In this document: one piece after another, positions 45,481 to 54,847 of the stretch
How positions within the stretch are numbered: position 1 is the first letter of the stretch
Layout of the letters: each line of letters begins with the position of its first letter
From: Allomesorhizobium camelthorni
GTDB taxonomy: Bacteria; Pseudomonadota; Alphaproteobacteria; Rhizobiales; Rhizobiaceae
Assembly (NCBI RefSeq): GCF_011045125.1
Contig: NZ_JAAKZF010000029.1
Location: forward strand, 1 to 64,000
DNA: 64,000 bases
Reading direction: 5' to 3'
The notes under the pieces: generated by a model
Seen by the model: only the letters and a program-made list of their open reading frames with translations
Told to the model about the DNA's origin: nothing
Databases searched by the model: none
Position numbers and translations under genes: made by a program

Positions 45481-46638
45481 GTGCCTGACCGCAGCTTTCT
45501 CGCCTGGCCGTTCTTCGAGGATCGCCATCGTGCGCTGGCGGAAGCGCTGGAAGGCTGGGCGTCGGCCAATCTGGCGCATGTCGATCACGGCGATGTCGAC
45601 CGAGCCTGCCGCGAGTTGGTGGCAAAACTGGGGGAGGGCGGGTGGCTCGGCCATTCCGCGGTCGATCCCGAGGAGGCCGACGCAAAGCTGGACGTGCGCA
45701 GTCTCTGCATCATCCGCGAGACGCTGGCGCGGCATGACGGGCTGGCCGATTTCGCCTTCGCCATGCAGGGGCTGGGCACCGGCGCGCTATCGCTGTTCGG
45801 CACGGCCGGGCAGAAGCGCGAATGGCTGGCGAGGACGCGGCGCGGCAAGGCTCTGTCGGCCTTCGCGCTGAGCGAGCCGAAATCCGGCTCCGACGTTGCC
45901 AATCTCGACCTGGCCGCCACCGTCGATGGCGACTCCTACGTCCTCAACGGCGAAAAGACCTGGATATCGAATGGCGGCATCGCTGATTTTTACACCGTGT
46001 TTGCTCGTACCGGCGAAGGGCCGGGCGCCAAAGGTATCTCCGCCTTCATCGTGCCTGCCGATGCGCGGGGCCTGTCGATCGCCGAGCGGCTTGAAGTGAT
46101 CGCTCCGCATCCGCTGGCGCGGCTGTCCTTCGAAAACTGCCGGATTCCGCGCTCCGCCATGATCGGATCGCCGGGGCAGGGCTTTCGCATAGCCATGTCG
46201 GTGCTCGACGTGTTCCGGCCCACCGTGGCGGCGGCCGCCCTCGGCTTTGCGCGTCGCGCTCTCGACGAATCCGTCTCCCGCGCGACATCGCGCGAACTGT
46301 TCGGCGCTCCGATGTCTGAATTGCAGATGGTCCAGGGCCACATCGCCGACATGGCGCTGGACATCGACGCCGCCGCACTCCTGGTCTACCGCGCCGCATG
46401 GCTGAAGGATTCGGGCGCTGCCCGCATCAGCCGCGAGGCGGCGATGGCGAAGCTGTTTTCCACCGACCGTGCCCAGAGCGTCATCGACAAGGCGGTGCAG
46501 ATCCATGGCGGCGACGGCGTGCGCAAGGGCAGCATCGTCGAGAGCCTCTATCGCGAAATCCGCGCACTTCGGATCTACGAGGGCGCGTCGGACGTTCAAA
46601 AGGTCATCATCGCCAGACAGGTCATTGCGGGGAACTGA
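45481..46638 (+). CDS. Acyl-CoA dehydrogenase family protein
   Basis: 385-residue flavoprotein dehydrogenase with the full fold: [39 protein letters not shown], the FAD/tetramer segment [16 protein letters not shown], and the catalytic Glu in [12 protein letters not shown]. The start is GTG at 45481, set by AAGGAG seven bases upstream. An in-frame alternative at 45406 would begin within the repeat. It sits one base from the CoA ligase gene. It probably oxidises a ring or ring-opened acyl-CoA in the aminobenzoate route. Confidence 0.9.
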   Translation: MPDRSFLAWPFFEDRHRALAEALEGWASANLAHVDHGDVDRACRELVAKLGEGGWLGHSAVDPEEADAKLDVRSLCIIRETLARHDGLADFAFAMQGLGTGALSLFGTAGQKREWLARTRRGKALSAFALSEPKSGSDVANLDLAATVDGDSYVLNGEKTWISNGGIADFYTVFARTGEGPGAKGISAFIVPADARGLSIAERLEVIAPHPLARLSFENCRIPRSAMIGSPGQGFRIAMSVLDVFRPTVAAAALGFARRALDESVSRATSRELFGAPMSELQMVQGHIADMALDIDAAALLVYRAAWLKDSGAARISREAAMAKLFSTDRAQSVIDKAVQIHGGDGVRKGSIVESLYREIRALRIYEGASDVQKVIIARQVIAGN

Positions 46639-46639
46639 A

Positions 46640-48265
46640 ATGCTGGGACCATCGGCGCATATCGACACGTTCACGCGGGACAATCTGCCGCCGCAGAGCC
46701 AGTGGCCCGACTTCCTGCTCGACGGCTTCGACTATCCCGAGCGGCTGAACGCCGCCGTCGAACTGACCGACGCCATGGTCGCCAAGGGCTTTGGCGACAA
46801 CACCGCGCTCATCGGCAATGGCCGCCGCCGGACCTACAAGGAACTGACCGACTGGTCGAACCGCATCGCCCATGCGCTGGTGGAGAATTACGGTGTAAAG
46901 CCCGGAAACCGCGTGCTGATCCGTTCCGCCAACAATCCGGCGATGGTCGCCTGCTGGCTCGGGGCCACCAAGGCGGGCGCAGTCGTGGTCAACACCATGC
47001 CGATGCTTCGGGCCGGGGAACTCGGCAAGATCGTCGACAAGGCCGAGGTCCAATTTGCGCTCTGCGACACGCGCATCAAGGACGAACTGATCGCCTGCGG
47101 CAAGGAGAGCCGCTTCCTGAAGACCATTATCGGCTTCGACGGCACGGCCAACCATGACGCCGAACTCGACCGCATCGCGCTGAACAAGCCGGTGAAATTC
47201 GATGCAGTTGAGACTGGCCGCGACGATGTCGCGCTGCTCGGCTTCACCTCCGGCACCACCGGCGAACCCAAGGCGACGATGCATTTCCATCGCGACCTTC
47301 TGATCATCGCTGACGCTTACGCCAAGGAAGTGCTCGCCGTCAGGCCAGACGATGTGTTCGTCGGTTCGCCGCCGCTCGCCTTCACCTTCGGGCTCGGCGG
47401 CCTGGCGATCTTCCCGCTGCGCTTCGGCGCTGCAGCGACGCTGCTCGAGCAGGCGACGCCGCCGAAGATGATCGAAATCATTGAGACCTACAGAGCGACG
47501 ATCTCGTTCACCGCGCCGACCGCCTACCGCGTTATGCTGGCCGCCATGGACGAGGGCGCCGATCTGAGTTCTCTGCGCGTCGCCGTGTCTGCCGGCGAGA
47601 CGCTTCCGGCGCCGATCTATGAAGAGTGGATGAAGAAGACCGGCAAGCCGATGCTTGACGGTATCGGCTCTACCGAAATGCTTCATATCTTCATCTCCAA
47701 CCGGCTGGGCGACTCCGCGCCTGCATCCACCGGCAAGCCGGTCACCGGCTACGAGGCCAAAATCGTCGATGACGAGATGCAGGAAAAACCGCGCGGCGAG
47801 ATTGGCCGGCTGGCCGTGCGCGGGCCGACCGGCTGCCGTTACCTCGCCGACAAACGCCAGACGAAATATGTCCGCGACGGCTGGAACCTCACGGGCGATT
47901 CCTTCTGGCAGGACGAGGACGGCTATTTCCACTTCGCCGCCCGCTCCGACGACATGATCATCTCGTCGGGCTACAACATCGCCGGTCCCGAAGTGGAGGC
48001 GGCGCTGCTCACCCATGCCTTCGTCAGCGAATGCGCTGTCATCGGGGTGGAGGACGAGGAGCGCGGACAGATCGTCCAGGCGCATATCGTGCTGGCCGCC
48101 GATATCGCGCCGGACGCCGCGACGGTGAAGGCGCTGCAGGATCACGTGAAGCAAGCGATCGCGCCCTACAAATATCCGCGCTCGATAAAATTCATCGAAG
48201 CCCTGCCGAAGACCCCGACCGGCAAGATCCAGCGCTTCGTGCTCAAGGCCAAGGCTTCGAAATGA
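46640..48265 (+). CDS. AMP-forming aryl-CoA ligase, probable 2-aminobenzoate-CoA ligase
   Basis: 541-residue adenylate-forming enzyme: P-loop GFTSGTTGEPKATMHFHRD, A5-type motif GIGSTEMLHIFISN, and the C-terminal catalytic lysine in KTPTGKIQRFVLK. The GSTEMLHIFISN form is shared by benzoate- and 2-aminobenzoate-CoA ligases and separates them from acetyl- and long-chain enzymes. It would activate anthranilate delivered by kynureninase. The ATG at 46640 directly follows the dehydrogenase stop, and the gene overlaps kynU by ATGA. Confidence 0.88.
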   Translation: MLGPSAHIDTFTRDNLPPQSQWPDFLLDGFDYPERLNAAVELTDAMVAKGFGDNTALIGNGRRRTYKELTDWSNRIAHALVENYGVKPGNRVLIRSANNPAMVACWLGATKAGAVVVNTMPMLRAGELGKIVDKAEVQFALCDTRIKDELIACGKESRFLKTIIGFDGTANHDAELDRIALNKPVKFDAVETGRDDVALLGFTSGTTGEPKATMHFHRDLLIIADAYAKEVLAVRPDDVFVGSPPLAFTFGLGGLAIFPLRFGAAATLLEQATPPKMIEIIETYRATISFTAPTAYRVMLAAMDEGADLSSLRVAVSAGETLPAPIYEEWMKKTGKPMLDGIGSTEMLHIFISNRLGDSAPASTGKPVTGYEAKIVDDEMQEKPRGEIGRLAVRGPTGCRYLADKRQTKYVRDGWNLTGDSFWQDEDGYFHFAARSDDMIISSGYNIAGPEVEAALLTHAFVSECAVIGVEDEERGQIVQAHIVLAADIAPDAATVKALQDHVKQAIAPYKYPRSIKFIEALPKTPTGKIQRFVLKAKASK

Positions 48266-49461
48266 CCAACGATATTTTCGACCGGACGCGCGCGCTGTTC
48301 GAACTGCCGGAAGGGGTCGTCTATCTCGACGGCAATTCGCTCGGACCGCTGCCGAGAGCCGTGCGCGAACGGGTTCTGGCGGAGATCGACCAGGGCTGGG
48401 GCGAGCGGCTGATTCGCGGCTGGAACGAGCGCGGCTGGATTGATTTGCAACTTGACGCCGGCAACCGCATCGGGCGTCTGATCGGCGCGCCGGAAGGCAG
48501 CGTGGTCGCGGCGGATTCGACCTCGGTAAATCTGTTCAAGGTGCTGACGGCGGCGCTCGGCATGGCTGGCGACCGGAAAATCGTCCTGTCGGATTCGGGC
48601 AATTTCCCGACCGATCTCTATGTTGCCCAAGGCGCGGTGAAGGCGCTCGGGCGCGGGCACGAATTGAAGATCGTCGCTCCGGAGGAGGTCGAGGCGGCGA
48701 TAACCGCGGATGTCGCCGTGCTGATGATCACGCAGGTCGACTACCGGACCGGCCGCCTGCACGACATGGCGGCGCTGACCGCGAAGGCGCATGAACGGGG
48801 CGTGATAACCATCTGGGATCTCTGCCATTCCGCCGGCGCGCTGCCGGTCGATTTGGCTAGCTGCAATGTCGATTTCGCCATTGGCTGCGGCTACAAATAT
48901 CTGAACGGCGGCCCCGGCGCGCCGGCCTTTCTCTATGTCCGGCCGGACCATGCCGACCGGGTTTCGCCATCGCTTTGCGGCTGGATGGGCCACGAGGCGC
49001 CGTTCGCCTTCGATCTCGACTATCGCCCGGCGCGCGGCATCGACCGCATGCGGGTCGGAACGCCGGCGATCCTGTCGCTGGCGGCGTTGCACACCGCGCT
49101 GGAGGTTTGGGACGGCGTCGACATGAACGCATTGCGCAGGCGCTCGATCGTGCTTTCGGAGCGCTTCATCAGGGAGGTCGAGGCGCGCTGCCCGGAACTC
49201 GAACTGGCGTCGCCACGCGATCCGTCGGTTCGGGGGAGCCAGGTCTCGTTCCGCTTCCGCGAAGGCTACGCCGCCATGCAGGCGCTGATCGCCAACGGCG
49301 TCATCGGCGACTTCCGCGCGCCCGACATTATGCGCTTCGGCTTCACGCCGCTCTATATAAGCGAGACGGATGTGGTGAATGCGGCGCAGACGCTCGAGCG
49401 CGTGATGCGCGACAAGCTGTGGGACCGGCCGGAGTACCGCATGCGCAGCAAGGTGACGTGA
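48262..49461 (+). CDS. kynU: Kynureninase
   Basis: PLP enzyme cleaving kynurenine to anthranilate and alanine. 399 residues. The N-terminus (VYLDGNSLGPLPRAVRERVL) and the GWGERLIRGWNERGW segment are diagnostic of KynU. The PLP lysine lies in FAIGCGYKYLNGGPGAPAFL. The start overlaps the CoA-ligase stop (ATGA), so anthranilate production and activation are translationally coupled. It is the last gene of the catabolic operon. No kynA (tryptophan 2,3-dioxygenase) occurs in the window. Confidence 0.95.
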   Translation: MTNDIFDRTRALFELPEGVVYLDGNSLGPLPRAVRERVLAEIDQGWGERLIRGWNERGWIDLQLDAGNRIGRLIGAPEGSVVAADSTSVNLFKVLTAALGMAGDRKIVLSDSGNFPTDLYVAQGAVKALGRGHELKIVAPEEVEAAITADVAVLMITQVDYRTGRLHDMAALTAKAHERGVITIWDLCHSAGALPVDLASCNVDFAIGCGYKYLNGGPGAPAFLYVRPDHADRVSPSLCGWMGHEAPFAFDLDYRPARGIDRMRVGTPAILSLAALHTALEVWDGVDMNALRRRSIVLSERFIREVEARCPELELASPRDPSVRGSQVSFRFREGYAAMQALIANGVIGDFRAPDIMRFGFTPLYISETDVVNAAQTLERVMRDKLWDRPEYRMRSKVT

Positions 49462-49586
49462 GCTAGAGCCTGGACTTCACTCGATCGCTTGCTGGCCGAA
49501 AGGGGTTGATTTATCCGAGGGGCTGGGGCTGGCTATAAAATACCCTATTTCCATATGTCTCAACGGCAACACGGGAGGAAAACACG

Positions 49587-50798
49587 ATGAAACGCATTAC
49601 CAGGACAATATTCGCAACCGCCATGGTCGGAACGGCCGTGCTGGCCGCTTCGGCCGCCAATGCCGACGTCAAGATCGGCTTCCTCGGCGGCTTCACGGGC
49701 CCGATCGAAAGCCTCGTCCCGCCGATCTTCGAGGGCGCCAAGCTCGCCGTCTCGCACGTCAACGAGCAGGGCGGCATACTCGACGGCCAGAAGCTCAATA
49801 TCGTCTCGGGCGACTCCACCTGCGCCGACGCGACCGCCGCCTCGAACGCCGCCGACCGCATGGTCAATTCCGAGAAGGTGACGGCGCTCGTCGGTCCACT
49901 CTGCTCGGGCGAGACCATCGCGGCGGCCAACAATGCGGCCATTCCGGGCGGCGTCGTCATCGTCTCGCCGGCCGCGACCTCGCCGGCCATTACGGCGCTG
50001 GACGACAAGGATCTGGTGTTCCGCACGACATCGTCCGACGCCTATAGCGGCGAGACGTTGGCCAAGATCCTGAAGGAAAAGGGCACCGACAACATCGCCA
50101 TCACCTACGTCAACAACGACTACGGCAAGGGCTTTGCCGATGCGCTGGAAGAGTCGTTCAAGGAACTCGGCGGCGCTGTCGCCGCCAAGGAGGCGCATGA
50201 GGACGGCAAGGCCGACTACCGCGCCGAAATCGGCTCGCTGGCCTCGTCCGGCGCCGAGATGCTGGTGGTGCTGGCCTATGTCGACGGCTCCGGTCTGACC
50301 ATCGTCCGGCAGGCGCTGGAAGGCGGCGACTTCTCGAAGTTCGCCGGCGGCGACGGCATGGTCGGCGACTCGCTCATCGCCAACATCGGCGAAGGCAAGC
50401 TCGACGGCATGATCGCCACCCGCATAGGCAATGTCACCGGCCTGGGCACCGAAGTCTACTCGCCCCTGGCCAAGGCCGCCGGTCTCGACCCGAACGCCAG
50501 TTTCGGCGCGCAGGCCTATGATGCGGGCTTCCTGATTGCCCTCGCCATCGAGAAGCTCGGCAAGGACTCTCGCGAGGGGCTTAACGCCGCCCTGCGCGAG
50601 GTCTCCTCCGAGCCGGGCGAAGTTGTCCTGCCGGGCGAATGGGAAAAGGCCAAGAAGCTGATTGCCGAAGGCAAGGACATCAATTACGAGGGCGCCGCCG
50701 GCAGCCATGAATTCGACGAGAACGGCGACGTGCCGGGCAACGTCATCGAAATGGTCGTCGAGGGCAAGGGCTTCAAGGAAGTGGCGGCGGCCAACTAA
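49587..50798 (+). CDS. ABC transporter substrate-binding protein, branched-chain amino acid type
   Basis: Periplasmic binding protein of the LivK/HAAT family, 403 residues. A Sec signal peptide covers about residues 1-26, with likely cleavage after ANA before DVKIGFLGG. The LivK core motifs include VTALVGPLCSGETIAAANNA and AITYVNNDYGKGFADAL. The position right after a kynurenine/anthranilate operon suggests an aromatic ligand (kynurenine, anthranilate or tryptophan) instead of leucine. The 125-bp gap after kynU holds TATAAA at 49534 and may contain a promoter. A strong ribosome site (GGGAGGAAAACACG) precedes the ATG. Confidence 0.88.
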   Translation: MKRITRTIFATAMVGTAVLAASAANADVKIGFLGGFTGPIESLVPPIFEGAKLAVSHVNEQGGILDGQKLNIVSGDSTCADATAASNAADRMVNSEKVTALVGPLCSGETIAAANNAAIPGGVVIVSPAATSPAITALDDKDLVFRTTSSDAYSGETLAKILKEKGTDNIAITYVNNDYGKGFADALEESFKELGGAVAAKEAHEDGKADYRAEIGSLASSGAEMLVVLAYVDGSGLTIVRQALEGGDFSKFAGGDGMVGDSLIANIGEGKLDGMIATRIGNVTGLGTEVYSPLAKAAGLDPNASFGAQAYDAGFLIALAIEKLGKDSREGLNAALREVSSEPGEVVLPGEWEKAKKLIAEGKDINYEGAAGSHEFDENGDVPGNVIEMVVEGKGFKEVAAAN

Positions 50799-50812
50799 AC
50801 CTTTCACGAATT

Positions 50813-50841
50813 GGCGGGAGGCCGGGCTTCGGCCTCCCGCC
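50813..50841 (+). other. Stable intercistronic hairpin after the binding-protein gene
   Basis: GGCGGGAGGCC and GGCCTCCCGCC form a perfect 11-bp stem with a seven-base loop, 14 bases past the stop and with no T tract. Hairpins here commonly protect the binding-protein message, giving more binding protein than permease. Confidence 0.6.
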
Positions 50842-50924
50842 GCACGATGCGCAGGACGGCGCCGGCTTTGGGGGCCGGCGACAAGCCGCTGTCGCATCCA
50901 AGACAAAGAAGATTGGCGGGTGGG

Positions 50925-51707
50925 GTGGATACACTCATCGAGGTCAGAAACGTCACAAAACGGTTCGGAAGCGTCGTGGCGGTCGACAATTGTTCGCTCA
51001 AGGTCGAGCGCGGCACGATCACCGGCCTGATCGGCCCGAACGGGGCCGGCAAGACGACGATGTTCAACATGGTCGCCGGAACCTTCGCGCCGACCTCAGG
51101 CACCATCCTGCTCGACGGCGAGGACGTTACCGGGCTTGCCGCGCACGAGCTGTATGAGCACGGCCTGTCGCGAACCTTCCAGATCGCACAGGAATTCACA
51201 CACCTGACCGCGCTCGAGAACCTGATGGTGGTGACCGCGGGTAAGGGCGAGGAATCCTTCTTCGACGCCTGTTTCCGGCGCGGCAAGATCCACGCCGACG
51301 AACTGGCCGCCCGGCGCAAGGCCGAGGAAATCCTGCAAATCCTCCGGCTCACTCATGTGAAGAACGAGCAGGCCGGCAATCTTTCCGGCGGCCAGAAGAA
51401 GCTTCTTGAACTCGGCCGCGTGATGATGGCGGAGCCCCGCGTGGTGCTGCTCGACGAAGTCGCCGCCGGCGTCAACCGCACGCTCCTGAACGATCTGGCG
51501 TCCGTCGTGGAGTCCCTCAACCGCGAGAAGGGCCTGACCTTCTTCGTTATCGAGCACGACATGGACCTCATCGCGCGGCTCTGCGATCCGGTCATCGTCA
51601 TGGCCGCCGGCAAGGTGATGGTGCAGGGGCCGATGGCCGACATCCGCAGGAACCCTGAAGTCATCGAGGCCTATTTCGGCGGTGCGCCGGCGGAGCGCGC
51701 ATCATGA
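50925..51707 (+). CDS. Branched-chain-type ABC transporter ATPase (LivG-like)
   Basis: 260-residue ATPase with Walker A LIGPNGAGKTTMFN, signature NLSGGQKKLLELGRVMM and Walker B RVVLLDEVAAGVNRTLLND. The extended loop after Walker A is typical of LivG. The start is GTG at 50925 (VDTLIEVRNVTKRFG), chosen because the region upstream encodes no conserved sequence and contains the hairpin. The next ATPase starts at an ATGA overlap. Confidence 0.88.
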   Translation: MDTLIEVRNVTKRFGSVVAVDNCSLKVERGTITGLIGPNGAGKTTMFNMVAGTFAPTSGTILLDGEDVTGLAAHELYEHGLSRTFQIAQEFTHLTALENLMVVTAGKGEESFFDACFRRGKIHADELAARRKAEEILQILRLTHVKNEQAGNLSGGQKKLLELGRVMMAEPRVVLLDEVAAGVNRTLLNDLASVVESLNREKGLTFFVIEHDMDLIARLCDPVIVMAAGKVMVQGPMADIRRNPEVIEAYFGGAPAERAS

Positions 51708-52417
51708 GCATATTGAGCATGCGCGATATCCATGCCGGCTATGGTGGCGCAAACATCCTCAACGGCGTCAGCATCGACATCGAGGCGCACGAGATCGGCG
51801 TCATCATCGGGCCGAACGGTGCGGGTAAATCGACGACGCTGAAGGCGCTGTTCGGCCTGCTGACGGTGTCGGAAGGCAGCGTCACCTTCGACGGCGAGGA
51901 CATCACCAACAACAACCCCGAAACGCTGGTGCGGCGCGGCCTTTCATTCGTGCCGCAGGAGTTCAACGTCTTCCCGACACTTTCGGTGCGCGAAAACCTG
52001 GAAATGGGCGCCTATGTCCGCCGCGACGATTTCCGGCCGCTGATCGAGAAGATCTTCGAATATTTCCCGCCGCTGCGCGACAAGCACCGCCAGCCTGCGG
52101 GCGAACTGTCTGGCGGCCAGCGCCAAATGGTGGCGATCGGCCGCGCGCTGATGATGGAGCCTAAGCTGCTGCTGCTAGACGAACCGACGGCTGGCCTGTC
52201 GCCGCGCTACATGGGCGAGATTTTGGAGCGCGTCATCGCCATCAATGAAGGCGGCGTCGGCATATTGATGGTTGAGCAGAATGCGCGCCAGGCGCTGGCC
52301 ATCGCACACAAGGGTTTTGTCCTGGCCGGCGGAAGAAATTCCTTTACCGGCACTGGGCAGGCCCTGCTCGACAATCCGGAAGTGGCTGAAAGCTTCCTCG
52401 GCGGGGGAGCACATTGA
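51704..52417 (+). CDS. Branched-chain-type ABC transporter ATPase (LivF-like)
   Basis: 237-residue ATPase: Walker A IIGPNGAGKSTTLKAL, LivF-type VPQEFNVFPTLSVRENLEMG, signature LSGGQRQMVAIGRALM and Walker B LLLLDEPTAGLSPRYMG. The shorter length distinguishes LivF from LivG. It overlaps livG-like upstream (ATGA) and the first permease downstream (TGATG). Confidence 0.9.
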   Translation: MSILSMRDIHAGYGGANILNGVSIDIEAHEIGVIIGPNGAGKSTTLKALFGLLTVSEGSVTFDGEDITNNNPETLVRRGLSFVPQEFNVFPTLSVRENLEMGAYVRRDDFRPLIEKIFEYFPPLRDKHRQPAGELSGGQRQMVAIGRALMMEPKLLLLDEPTAGLSPRYMGEILERVIAINEGGVGILMVEQNARQALAIAHKGFVLAGGRNSFTGTGQALLDNPEVAESFLGGGAH

Positions 52418-53439
52418 TGGAAGATGTCGGCCTGCTGGCGGCGATGCCAATCAACGAGATCGTGTTCTTCATCAACAAGGTGGTCATCGCCGGACTGATC
52501 ATCGGCTCGGTCTACGCGCTTGCCGCGGTCGGCATGACGCTGGTTTCGGGCATATTGCGCTTCGCCAATTTCGCCCATGGCGACATCATGACGCTCGGCG
52601 CTTTCGTGGCCTTCGTGCTGACCATGCTCATGCCCGGCCTCGGCGCGCTGGTCGGCCTGCCCACAGCCTTCGTTGTCATGCCGCTGGCAATGGTCGTCAC
52701 CGCCGCTGTGACCATCTTCCTCGACAAAAGGTTCTACGCGCCGCTGAGGACCGTCGGCTACAAGCCGATCACGCTGGTCATCGCCTCTTTCGGCGTCATG
52801 CTGATGCTGCAGGGCGTGATCCGGCTTTTCTTCGGTACGGCGCCGCGCCAGATGTATGTCACTGCCAAGGACATCTACCGCATTCCGTTCGGCGGCCGCC
52901 ACATCATCGTGACCGAACCGCAGCTGCTTTTGATCGTCTTCACGATCGTCAGCGTCGTCGCGCTGCACCTTTTCCTGACGCGCTCGCGCACCGGCAAGGC
53001 GATGCGGGCAATGTCCGACAATGCCGACCTGGCGCGCATTTCCGGCATCAGCACCGGCCATGTCGTGCGCACGACATGGATCATCGCAGGCAGCCTCGCG
53101 GCAGCGGCCGGGACGCTGCTTGCCATGGATGTGAGCCTCAAGCCCGATCTGAGTTTCAACCTGTTGCTGCCGATCGTCGCCGCCATGATCGTCGGCGGCG
53201 TGGGGCAACCCTATGGCGCGATCAGTGGCGGCCTGCTGGTCGGCTTCACCGAAACGCTTTCCGTCTTCAACTGGGCGATCCTGCTGCGCCCGCTGAAGCC
53301 GCATCTGCCAGAATGGCTGGAAATCCCGGCGAACCTCGCTTTCGTGCCGACGGAATACAAGCTGGTGGTGCCGTTCTTCATCCTCGTCGCCGTGCTGATC
53401 TGGCGTCCTCACGGCATCTTCAAGGGGAGGGTGCTATGA
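52417..53439 (+). CDS. Branched-chain-type ABC transporter permease (LivH-like)
   Basis: 340-residue inner-membrane permease with about eight hydrophobic segments. The LivH opening GLIIGSVYALAAVGMTLVSG and RFANFAHGDIMTLGAFVAF are present, and the EAA-like loop is RISGISTGHVVRTTWI. ATG 52417 shares a base with the preceding stop. It overlaps the second permease by ATGA, so the five transporter genes form one unit, apart from the gap after the binding protein. Confidence 0.9.
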   Translation: MEDVGLLAAMPINEIVFFINKVVIAGLIIGSVYALAAVGMTLVSGILRFANFAHGDIMTLGAFVAFVLTMLMPGLGALVGLPTAFVVMPLAMVVTAAVTIFLDKRFYAPLRTVGYKPITLVIASFGVMLMLQGVIRLFFGTAPRQMYVTAKDIYRIPFGGRHIIVTEPQLLLIVFTIVSVVALHLFLTRSRTGKAMRAMSDNADLARISGISTGHVVRTTWIIAGSLAAAAGTLLAMDVSLKPDLSFNLLLPIVAAMIVGGVGQPYGAISGGLLVGFTETLSVFNWAILLRPLKPHLPEWLEIPANLAFVPTEYKLVVPFFILVAVLIWRPHGIFKGRVL

Positions 53440-54707
53440 TGCGGGCCATCGATCTGCGCACGGTCACGCTTCTCGGCGGGCTTGCCGTCATCGTGGCGCT
53501 GATATTCGCCTGGCTGGGCAACGCCTATGGCGTGCGTATGCTGGTCGAGGCAAGCTGCCTCGCCATTGTCGCTCTTGGGCTCAACGTCCAGTGGGGCTAT
53601 GCCGGCCTCTTCAACGCGGGCGTCATGGGTTTTATCGCCATCGCAGCCTTCACCGGCATGCTGGTCTCGTTTCCGGTCAATCCCGTTTTCTGGGAGTCCG
53701 AAGCGCCGGTGATGCTTCTGCGCACCGGTACCTATCTCATCATCGGCGTCGCGGTCACCTATCTCGTCAGCCGGGCGGACCGTATCGGCGTGCCGAAGAA
53801 GCTTCGCACCGCCCTCACGGTCGTCGTCGCCGCAGTAACCTATCTAACGGTGCAGAACGCACTCGCCCCGGCGGCCGAGATCATCGAGAAAGGCTCCAGC
53901 TTCGTCGGCGGCTTCGGCCTGCCGGTCGGGCTCGGCTGGGTGCTCGGCGGTCTTGTCGCCGGGCTTCTAGCCTGGTTCATCGGCCGCATCACTCTCGGCC
54001 TGCGGTCAGATTATCTCGCCATCGCCACGCTTGGTATCGCAGAGATCGTCAAATCCTTCCTGAAGAACGCCGACTGGCTGACCAGGGGCACGCTGACCGT
54101 GTCGCCGCTGCCCTGGCCGGTGCCGACGCCCAACGAGATTGGCTTCGTGGCGGCCCGCTCCGCCTATCTCGCGCTGACCGCCGTGCTGATCGTCGCGATC
54201 TACATATTGCTGCAGCGCGGCTGGGCTTCGCCATGGGGCCGCATGATGCGCGCCATCCGCGACAATGAAACCGCCGCCGAGGCGGTCGGCAAGGATGTGA
54301 ACCGCCGCCGCCTGGAGATGTTTGTGCTCGGCAACATCATCGTCGGCGTCGGTGGCGCAGCGCTTGTCACCTTCGGCGGCATCTTCGATCCGAGCGGCTT
54401 CAACCCTATCAACCACACCTTCCTAGTGCTTATCATGGTGGTGCTCGGCGGGTCGGGAAACAATCTCGGGACGATTTTCGGCGCGCTGCTGGTCTATGTC
54501 ATCTGGACCATGTCGGAACCCGCCGCATTGATCCTGTTCCGGTACGGCGCAAGCTGGTTCCAGCAGATATTCGACATTGCGCCGCCCTCGGACCTGCCGA
54601 CCCGCGCGTTGCAAATGCGCGTTTTTGTCATCGGACTGACCATCATTCTCGTGCTGCGCTTCGCGCCCAGGGGCCTGCTGCCCGAGAAGGTGATGAAATA
54701 CGAATAG
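53436..54707 (+). CDS. Branched-chain-type ABC transporter permease (LivM-like)
   Basis: 423-residue permease with about ten hydrophobic segments. LivM markers are ALGLNVQWGYAGLFNAGVMG, LRSDYLAIATLGIAEIVKSF and the cytoplasmic loop WGRMMRAIRDNETAAEAVGKD. The length is at the upper end for the family because of a central insertion (about residues 95-160) with extra hydrophobic stretches. It is the last gene of the importer. Confidence 0.9.
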   Translation: MMRAIDLRTVTLLGGLAVIVALIFAWLGNAYGVRMLVEASCLAIVALGLNVQWGYAGLFNAGVMGFIAIAAFTGMLVSFPVNPVFWESEAPVMLLRTGTYLIIGVAVTYLVSRADRIGVPKKLRTALTVVVAAVTYLTVQNALAPAAEIIEKGSSFVGGFGLPVGLGWVLGGLVAGLLAWFIGRITLGLRSDYLAIATLGIAEIVKSFLKNADWLTRGTLTVSPLPWPVPTPNEIGFVAARSAYLALTAVLIVAIYILLQRGWASPWGRMMRAIRDNETAAEAVGKDVNRRRLEMFVLGNIIVGVGGAALVTFGGIFDPSGFNPINHTFLVLIMVVLGGSGNNLGTIFGALLVYVIWTMSEPAALILFRYGASWFQQIFDIAPPSDLPTRALQMRVFVIGLTIILVLRFAPRGLLPEKVMKYE

Positions 54708-54847
54708 CCCGAACCGCGCCCTCGGCGACCTCGATTACGGCGGGCGTTGCCATCATTGTCCGCCGCTCGGCGGCCAATGGAACATTCGCCATGCTTCCGC
54801 CTTGTATTGGTGGCCGCATCGGTCCCTGAAATGGTCAAGACGATAGA

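Noticed and set aside
48031-48261. Longer N-terminus for kynureninase
   Set aside because: The extra 77 residues overlap the ligase gene in another frame and match nothing; ATG 48262 gives the standard KynU start.
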